From: Elusimicrobiota bacterium
GTDB taxonomy: Bacteria; Elusimicrobiota; Elusimicrobia; UBA1565; UBA9628
Direction: 5' to 3'
Length of the DNA: 5,837 nucleotides
NCBI GenBank assembly: GCA_016194625.1
Contig: JACQBB010000053.1
Span: forward strand, 1-5,837
Below, piece after piece: positions 1 through 4,006 of this stretch. Under the pieces are notes generated by a model that was not told the origin of the DNA, ran no database searches, and saw only the letters and a list, made by a program, of their open reading frames with translations. The position numbers and the translations under genes are program-made. Positions within the stretch are counted from its first letter, which is position 1, and each line of letters begins with the position of its first letter.

Positions 1-266
1 CGGGCCTGGGCGTCCAGGACGGTCACGCGCGACTCCCGGCAGCGCTGGGTCAGGCCGGACTTGCCGTGCTGGTCGACGCACCAGGGGTCCATGCCGTCCA
101 GGACGGGGTCCGGCTGGTGGACGGCCAGGCACGGGCCCTCGGCCAGGATGTTCAGCCCGCTGTCGGTCACGACGGTGGCGATCTCCAGGATGACGTCCTT
201 CTCGGGCTCCAGTCCCGTCATCTCCAGGTCCAGCCAGACCAGGTTCTTGTCGTCGACCTTGGGCAT
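1..266 (-). CDS. orn: Oligoribonuclease (3'-5' exoribonuclease), N-terminal part, cut by the window edge
   Basis: This cytoplasmic DEDDh-family exonuclease degrades RNA dinucleotides, including pGpG from c-di-GMP breakdown. Eighty-eight codons are visible; full-length Orn is about 180 residues, so the C-terminal half lies outside the window. The start is the ATG at 266-264, preceded on the minus strand by AGGA seven bases upstream. The first exonuclease motif WLDLEMTGL (residues 11-19) supplies catalytic D13 and E15, matching D12 and E14 of the E. coli enzyme. NILAEGP (39-45), AVHQ (48-51), MDPW (59-62), H67 and SGL (70-72) also match Orn. L19, W62 and H67 correspond by position to the substrate-pocket L18, W61 and H66 known from Orn structures. 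The remaining catalytic residues (D112, H158, D162 in E. coli) are beyond the edge. The gene is divergent from the lipoprotein operon. I see no convincing promoter for it in the 129-bp gap. Confidence 0.95.
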   Translation of the reverse strand, partial: MPKVDDKNLVWLDLEMTGLEPEKDVILEIATVVTDSGLNILAEGPCLAVHQPDPVLDGMDPWCVDQHGKSGLTQRCRESRVTVLDAQA

Positions 267-324
267 GGGCGCATCCTAGCAAAATCGGCGCGTCCCGCTG
301 TGACCGAAGTCATCCGCGAATTTC

Positions 325-353
325 TTGACACCCCCTGCGCCGTCTGTTAGACT
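325..353 (+). promoter_or_regulatory. Sigma70-type promoter of the lipoprotein operon
   Basis: A perfect -35 hexamer TTGACA lies at 325-330. A 17-bp spacer separates it from TAGACT at 348-353, which matches four of six positions of TATAAT. TG at 345-346 gives an extended -10 (TGT before TAGACT). A transcript would start near 360 and have a leader of about 35 nt before the first lipoprotein gene. The prediction rests on sequence match alone. Confidence 0.75.
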
Positions 354-382
354 GGACGAAGATTCGGTCCGTCGCTAATCTT

Positions 383-388
383 AGGAGG
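383..388 (+). promoter_or_regulatory. Perfect Shine-Dalgarno for the first lipoprotein gene
   Basis: AGGAGG lies 7 nt before the ATG at 396. This fixes the start of the first gene. It is by far the best ribosome binding site in the operon; the second and third genes have weak or badly spaced ones, which suggests translational coupling. Confidence 0.85.
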
Positions 389-395
389 AATCACG

Positions 396-965
396 ATGAA
401 ACGCCTCTCTCTGAGCGCTCTCGCTCTCGCCGCCGCCGCTTTCCTGGGAGCCTGCGCCTCGGCCCCCAAGTCCGCCCCCATCGCCGCCAACGCCCCGGAA
501 TGGGTGAACAAGGGTTCCGGCGCCTTCAAGGATTCGGCCGGCAAGCAGGTCTTCTACGGCGTCGGCATCGCCCAGGGGATCCGCAACCGCGCCCTCGCCG
601 TGACGGCCGCCGATGACCGCGGCCGCGCCGAGATCGCGAAGATCATGAACTCCTACGTGACGACGCTGACCAAGGACTACATGGCCTCGGTCACCGCCGG
701 CGACATGACGAAGTCCAGCGAGGAGCAGATGGTCTCCTCGACGATGAAGAACTTCGCCAAGTTCACGCTGCACGGCGCCCTGCCGGTCGACCACTGGAAG
801 GACCCGTCCGACGGCACGCTGTTCTCGCTCGTCAAGCTCGACATGGCCGCCGTCCAGCAGAGCCTGAACGAGTCCAAGGAACTCGACTCCAAGGTCCGCG
901 ATTACGTGAAGGCCAACGCCGAGAAGGCGTTCGACGAGCTCGCGGCCGAGGAAGCCAAGCACTAA
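396..965 (+). CDS. LPP20-like lipoprotein (189 aa), first gene of the operon
   Basis: A small predicted outer-membrane lipoprotein with no known biochemical activity. The signal peptide has MKR, a hydrophobic Ala/Leu stretch, then lipobox LGAC with lipidated C20. Residue +2 is Ala, not Asp, which points to outer-membrane sorting under the classical Lol rule. The mature part shows the LPP20-type pattern: PEWV (34-37), then FYGVG (53-57), then an Ala-rich helix (66-83), and later WKDPSDG (134-140) followed by a beta-like FSLVKLDM (143-150). The C-terminus is charged and helical. The same W...GVG...WKD-x-S-x-G order occurs in the fourth gene, so the two look like distant paralogues. The start is set by AGGAGG 7 nt upstream. 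The next gene begins 1 bp after the TAA. Family assignment is by motif pattern and could be too specific; the lipoprotein call is firm. Confidence 0.85.
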   Translation: MKRLSLSALALAAAAFLGACASAPKSAPIAANAPEWVNKGSGAFKDSAGKQVFYGVGIAQGIRNRALAVTAADDRGRAEIAKIMNSYVTTLTKDYMASVTAGDMTKSSEEQMVSSTMKNFAKFTLHGALPVDHWKDPSDGTLFSLVKLDMAAVQQSLNESKELDSKVRDYVKANAEKAFDELAAEEAKH

Positions 966-966
966 G

Positions 967-1563
967 ATGCGGCTCCCCAGCCTCGTCGCCGCGCTCGGCG
1001 CGGCTCTGGCCCTGTCGGCGTGCGGCACCTCGGTGACGCGCATGGACGCCGGCGAGACCAAGGACGTCAGCGGGCACTGGAACGACACCGACTCGCGCTT
1101 GGTGGCCGAGGAGATGATCTCGGACTGCCTGTCGCGGCCGTGGTACGGCAAGGCGCAGACCGACCTCGGCAAGAACCCGACGGTCATCGTCGGGACGGTG
1201 AAGAACCAGTCGTCCGAGCACGTCGCCACGGACACGTTCGTCGAGGACCTCCAGCGCGCCCTGATCAACTCGGGCAAGGTGGAGTTCGTCGCCAACAAGA
1301 ACGAGCGCGGCGAGGTGCGCGACGAGCGGGCCGACCAGGACACGCATTCGTCCGAGGAGACCCGCACGGCGAACGCCCAGGAGACCGGCGCGAACTTCAT
1401 GCTGAGCGGCGCGATCAACTCGATCGTGGACCAGGAGGGCGGGAAGGCCGTCGTGTTCTTCCAGACCAACCTGAAGCTGCTGAACATGAAGACGCACCAG
1501 ATCGTCTGGAACGGGCAGAAGAAGATCAAGAAGTACGTCACCCGCTCGCGGGCCACGTTCTAG
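967..1563 (+). CDS. lpoB: LpoB-like lipoprotein (penicillin-binding protein activator family), 198 aa
   Basis: This belongs to the LpoB family (PF13036). In E. coli, LpoB is an outer-membrane lipoprotein that crosses the periplasm and activates the peptidoglycan synthase PBP1B. Lipobox LSAC places the lipid on C19, with Gly at +2. The family signature is clear: VTRMDAGETKDVSGHWNDTDSR (start V23, end R44) leading into LVAEEMISDCL (45-55), with P58-W59, then PTVIVGTVKNQSSEH (71-85) and a second alpha/beta half ending in QIVWNGQKKIKK. The E. coli protein has a Pro-rich disordered linker of several dozen residues between lipid and globular domain. Here only about 14 residues separate C19 from the conserved domain, so direct reach to an inner-membrane synthase looks doubtful. 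The symbol therefore marks family membership, not proven function. The upstream stop is 1 bp away and only a weak, distant GAGGAA is present, so translation is probably coupled. The reading frame is the same as that of the next gene. Confidence 0.88.
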   Translation: MRLPSLVAALGAALALSACGTSVTRMDAGETKDVSGHWNDTDSRLVAEEMISDCLSRPWYGKAQTDLGKNPTVIVGTVKNQSSEHVATDTFVEDLQRALINSGKVEFVANKNERGEVRDERADQDTHSSEETRTANAQETGANFMLSGAINSIVDQEGGKAVVFFQTNLKLLNMKTHQIVWNGQKKIKKYVTRSRATF

Positions 1564-1569
1564 AGGCCC

Positions 1570-2913
1570 ATGGGCGCACCACGGCCCCTCCTTTCGCGCG
1601 CGAAGGGAGGGGCCGTCCTCTTCCCCCTCGTCCTGCTGGCGGCCTGCTCGGGCCCGTCCGGCTCGATGCGCAAGGCCGTCAACGCGCAGCTCGCCGCGGG
1701 CGACTACGCCGGCGCCGAGGCGCGCGTCCAGCAGGAGAAGGTCCCCTCCTACGGCGCCAAGAACGCCGTGCTCTTCTATCTCGACCTCGGCGCCGTCCAG
1801 CACGACGGCGGCAAGTATAAAGAGAGCGACCAGAGCTTCGCCGTCGCCGAGGCCCGCATGGAGGAGCTGTACACCAAGTCGGTGAGCAAGGCCGCGGGCA
1901 CGCTCCTGCTCAACGACAACACCGTGGACTACGCCGGCGAGCGCTTCGAGCGGGCGCTGGTGAACGTCTACCGGGCGCTCGACTATCTGTGGCTCGGGAA
2001 CCGCGACGACGCGCTCGTCGAGGTCCGCAAGCTGGTCCGCCTCCTGCAGGAGTACGTCGACCGCTACGGCGGCGCGCGGACGGTCTACAAGGACGACGCC
2101 TTCGGCCAGTACCTCTCGGCCCTGCTCTACGCCGACGACGGCAAGGACGACGACGCCCGCATCTCGCTGGACGCCGCCAAGCGCGCCTACCGCCTCTACG
2201 CGAGCGCCTACGGCACCCCGACCCCGCCGCTGGACGCGGCCCTCCCCCGCGGCGGCGCCGGCGAGCTCGTGTTCCTCCATCTCAACGGCGTCGCCCCGCG
2301 AAAGGTCAGCCGGAGCTTCCAGGTCGCCTGGCACGAGGCCGTCGCGGCCGTCAACGCGACCAAGAACGACGAGGCGCAAGGCGGCCAGGCGGCCAACGCC
2401 GTGCGCGCGGGCATGCTCGGGCAGGCGATCACGGTCTCGTATCCGGCCTACGAGCAGGACCCCTACCAGGTCGCGGGCTCCGAGGTGGAGGTCGACGGCA
2501 AGACCGCGGAGACCGCCCTCGTCGAGGACGTCTCCGCGATCGCGCAGAAGGACCTGGCCGAGCGCCAGGCGTTGATCAAGACCCGCGCGGTGGCGCGCGC
2601 CGCGATCAAGTTCATCCTCTCGAAGGCCGCGACGGACGCCGCCGAGAAGAAGTACGGCAAGAACTCGTTCGAGGCGCTGGCGGCGAAGATCGGGACCGCG
2701 GCGCTCTCCGCGGCCACCGAGGTCGCCGACACGCGCGCCTGGGCGACCCTGCCCGCCCAGTTCCGCCTGGCGCGCCTCGTCCTGCCCCCGGGAGACCACA
2801 AGGTCGTCGTCCGCTACCGGAACGCCGCCGGAGCCGTGCTCCTCACCCGCGAATACTCCGTGACCATCCGCAAAGGCCAGCGCGCCTACCTCCACGACAG
2901 GACGGCACTATGA
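1570..2913 (+). CDS. COG3014-like lipoprotein with TPR-type helical repeats (447 aa)
   Basis: An uncharacterised envelope lipoprotein. Lipobox LAAC gives C26 with Ser at +2. The n-region is unusual (MGAPRPLLSRAKGGAV) because it is encoded by a strong hairpin at 1581-1616. Residues about 34-215 are helical and TPR-like: the AVNAQLAAGDYAGAEARV start (36-53), YAGERFERALVNVYRALDYL (121-140), LGNRDDALVEVRK (142-154) and ADDGKDDDARI (188-198). A second, beta-richer part holds GAGELVFLHLNG (229-240), TRAVARA (338-344) and the hallmark DTRAWATLPAQFRLARL (387-403) followed by PPGDHKVVVRY. These match my memory of COG3014 proteins; no activity is known for them. No alternative in-frame ATG, GTG or TTG lies between 1570 and the lipobox, so the start is fixed. 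Its ribosome site is poor: GAGG is only 3 nt from the ATG. The last codons overlap the next gene by ATGA. Confidence 0.87.
   Translation: MGAPRPLLSRAKGGAVLFPLVLLAACSGPSGSMRKAVNAQLAAGDYAGAEARVQQEKVPSYGAKNAVLFYLDLGAVQHDGGKYKESDQSFAVAEARMEELYTKSVSKAAGTLLLNDNTVDYAGERFERALVNVYRALDYLWLGNRDDALVEVRKLVRLLQEYVDRYGGARTVYKDDAFGQYLSALLYADDGKDDDARISLDAAKRAYRLYASAYGTPTPPLDAALPRGGAGELVFLHLNGVAPRKVSRSFQVAWHEAVAAVNATKNDEAQGGQAANAVRAGMLGQAITVSYPAYEQDPYQVAGSEVEVDGKTAETALVEDVSAIAQKDLAERQALIKTRAVARAAIKFILSKAATDAAEKKYGKNSFEALAAKIGTAALSAATEVADTRAWATLPAQFRLARLVLPPGDHKVVVRYRNAAGAVLLTREYSVTIRKGQRAYLHDRTAL
1581..1616. repeat. 36-nt near-perfect inverted repeat (hairpin) over the start of the third operon gene
   Basis: Bases 1581-1596 pair with 1601-1616 in RNA: fifteen Watson-Crick pairs plus one U-G pair (1592 with 1605), around a CGCG loop. 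The left arm begins ACGGCCCCTCC and the right arm ends GGAGGGGCCGT. The hairpin starts 9 nt after the ATG at 1570, inside the initiation window of that gene and 18 nt after the stop of the LpoB-like gene. No U-tract follows; the downstream DNA is pyrimidine-rich (CCTCTTCCCCC). It may reduce initiation on the third gene, cause pausing, or be a decayed terminator now read as coding sequence. Confidence 0.85.
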
Positions 2914-3959
2914 TCCCCCGAAACGAACTCCCGCGCACCCTCGCTCTGCTCGCCGCCGCCGCGCTGGCGGCCGCCTGCGCCACCCCGACCGCGTCCGCCA
3001 AGGGCGAGGCGCGCACCGTCGTCGGCGGCGCGCGCCCGTCGTGGGTCGAGGGCGAGAGCCCCGAGTTCCCCCGCGCCCGCTTCGTGCTCGGGGTCGGCAG
3101 CGCCGACGAGGAGAACGGCGCCTCCGACCGGGCGCGCGGCGAGGTCGCCCGCGTGTTCTCCGCCGACGTGACCGTGAACACGATGGTCGACCAGACCGAG
3201 AAGGGCGACGGGAAGACCTCTTCCTTCTCCAGCACCGTCTCCGACCAGGTGAAGACCGCGACCGCGAAGATCCTGGAGGGCGTCGAGATCGTCGCGCGCT
3301 GGAAGGACGCGTCCACCGGCCGCTACTACGCGCTCGCCGCGCTCGACAAGCCGCACGCCCTGCTGACCATCACCGAGAAGGCCCACGACCTCTCCGGCGA
3401 GGCCGCGACCTACAAGGCGTCGCTGGCCTCCGCGCCCGACGCGTTCGGCCGCGCGAAGGCCGGCGCCAAGCTCGCCGCGATCGCGCGCGTCTGGGGCGGC
3501 CTGGAAGCCGATTCCCGCGTGCTCGGCGGCGGGAACCTCGCCGCGGACTTCGACGCGGCCGCGGCCCGCTCCGACGCCGCGAAGGCGCTCGCCGCGCTCG
3601 ACGTCGCGGTGGCCGCGTCGGGCGAGGGCGCCGACGCCGTGGAGACCGCCGTCGTCTCCGCGCTGAACGCCGCCGGCCTCACGGCCAAGAAGGGCTCCGC
3701 CGGCGACCTGACCGCCTCCGCCGACGTCGCCGTCGCGTCCCAGGACGCCGGCGACCCGCGCTGGAAGCGCTCCCGCGCGACCGCCACCGTCGTCCTGAAC
3801 GACGGCCGCGCCGGCAAGACCTTCGCCCGCTTCGACGTGAGCGCTCGCGAGGACGCCACCGACCCCGGCGAGGCCCGCCGCCGCGCCCTGGCGACCCTCG
3901 CCAAGAAGACCGCCGCCCAGACTTCCGCCGCCATCAACGACTACTTCACCAACCAATAG
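2910..3959 (+). CDS. Two-part LPP20-like lipoprotein (349 aa), last gene of the operon
   Basis: A predicted outer-membrane lipoprotein of unknown activity. The start ATG at 2910 overlaps the previous stop as ATGA, with AGGA 7 nt upstream; the much longer frame open upstream on this strand is only a shadow of the previous gene. The signal peptide ends in LAAAC with C23. Ala at -3 makes the lipobox slightly weak, and Ala is at +2. Part one (about 43-165) has the LPP20 pattern PSWVEG (43-48), FVLGVG (58-63), a helix rich in A and R, then RWKDASTG (130-137) and YYALAALDK (139-147), paralleling the first operon gene. Part two (about 230-349) looks like a separate alpha/beta domain: VETAVVSALNAAGL (244-257), SADVAVASQ (270-278), RATATVVLND (289-298), a final Arg/Ala helix and INDYF near the end. 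That layout resembles the small domains of CsgG/TolB/LpoB-type proteins, but this is inference from pattern only. A 40-bp palindrome starts 3 bp after the TAG stop. Confidence 0.83.
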   Translation: MIPRNELPRTLALLAAAALAAACATPTASAKGEARTVVGGARPSWVEGESPEFPRARFVLGVGSADEENGASDRARGEVARVFSADVTVNTMVDQTEKGDGKTSSFSSTVSDQVKTATAKILEGVEIVARWKDASTGRYYALAALDKPHALLTITEKAHDLSGEAATYKASLASAPDAFGRAKAGAKLAAIARVWGGLEADSRVLGGGNLAADFDAAAARSDAAKALAALDVAVAASGEGADAVETAVVSALNAAGLTAKKGSAGDLTASADVAVASQDAGDPRWKRSRATATVVLNDGRAGKTFARFDVSAREDATDPGEARRRALATLAKKTAAQTSAAINDYFTNQ

Positions 3960-3962
3960 GAA

Positions 3963-4002
3963 GAGGGTCAGGCCTTAACTTATAAGTTAAGGCCTGACCC
4001 TC
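3963..4002. repeat. Perfect 40-bp palindrome between convergent genes (REP-like element or shared 3' hairpin)
   Basis: Each 20-base arm is the exact reverse complement of the other, with no spacer and no mismatch. The arm reads GAGGGTCAGGCCTTAACTTA. The outer 12 bases are GC-rich and the centre is AT-rich, unlike the flanking DNA. It fills nearly the whole 47-bp gap between the TAG at 3957-3959 and the minus-strand TAA at 4009-4007. As RNA it folds to the same hairpin from either strand, so it could protect or end both mRNAs. It lacks a U-tract, so it is not a textbook intrinsic terminator. The GGGTCAGG...CCTGACCC ends resemble palindromes I associate with REP elements mobilised by RAYT/Y1 transposases; that link is recollection, not shown here. 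Confidence 0.9.
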
Positions 4003-4006
4003 GACA

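Noticed and set aside
267..324. A minus-strand promoter for orn in the divergent gap.
   Set aside because: No hexamer pair with acceptable match and spacing was found; the TAGGAT near the start overlaps the ribosome site.
354..370. Short inverted repeat GGAC...GTCC in the operon leader, considered as a regulatory hairpin.
   Set aside because: Only four pairs around a 9-nt loop; expected by chance in GC-rich DNA.
1561..1569. Read-through of TAG joining the LpoB-like and COG3014-like genes, which share a frame and are followed by a strong hairpin.
   Set aside because: The downstream gene has its own ATG and a complete signal peptide with lipobox, which would be useless inside a fusion. Sharing a frame has a one-in-three chance.
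832..2895. A 687-codon open frame on the minus strand, antisense to the lipoprotein genes.
   Set aside because: Its product is a Gly/Arg/Val/Leu-rich composition with no recognisable domain, typical of the antisense frame of GC-rich genes. The plus-strand genes have lipoboxes, family motifs and tight operon spacing.
1989..2909. Plus-strand extension of the last lipoprotein gene by 307 codons upstream.
   Set aside because: The extension is Arg/Pro-rich shadow sequence of the COG3014-like gene. The ATG at 2910 has AGGA 7 nt upstream and begins a proper lipoprotein signal peptide.
2886..3956. A 356-codon minus-strand open frame antisense to the last lipoprotein gene.
   Set aside because: Low-complexity Gly/Ala/Arg product with no signal, motif or ribosome site; a compositional shadow of the plus-strand gene.
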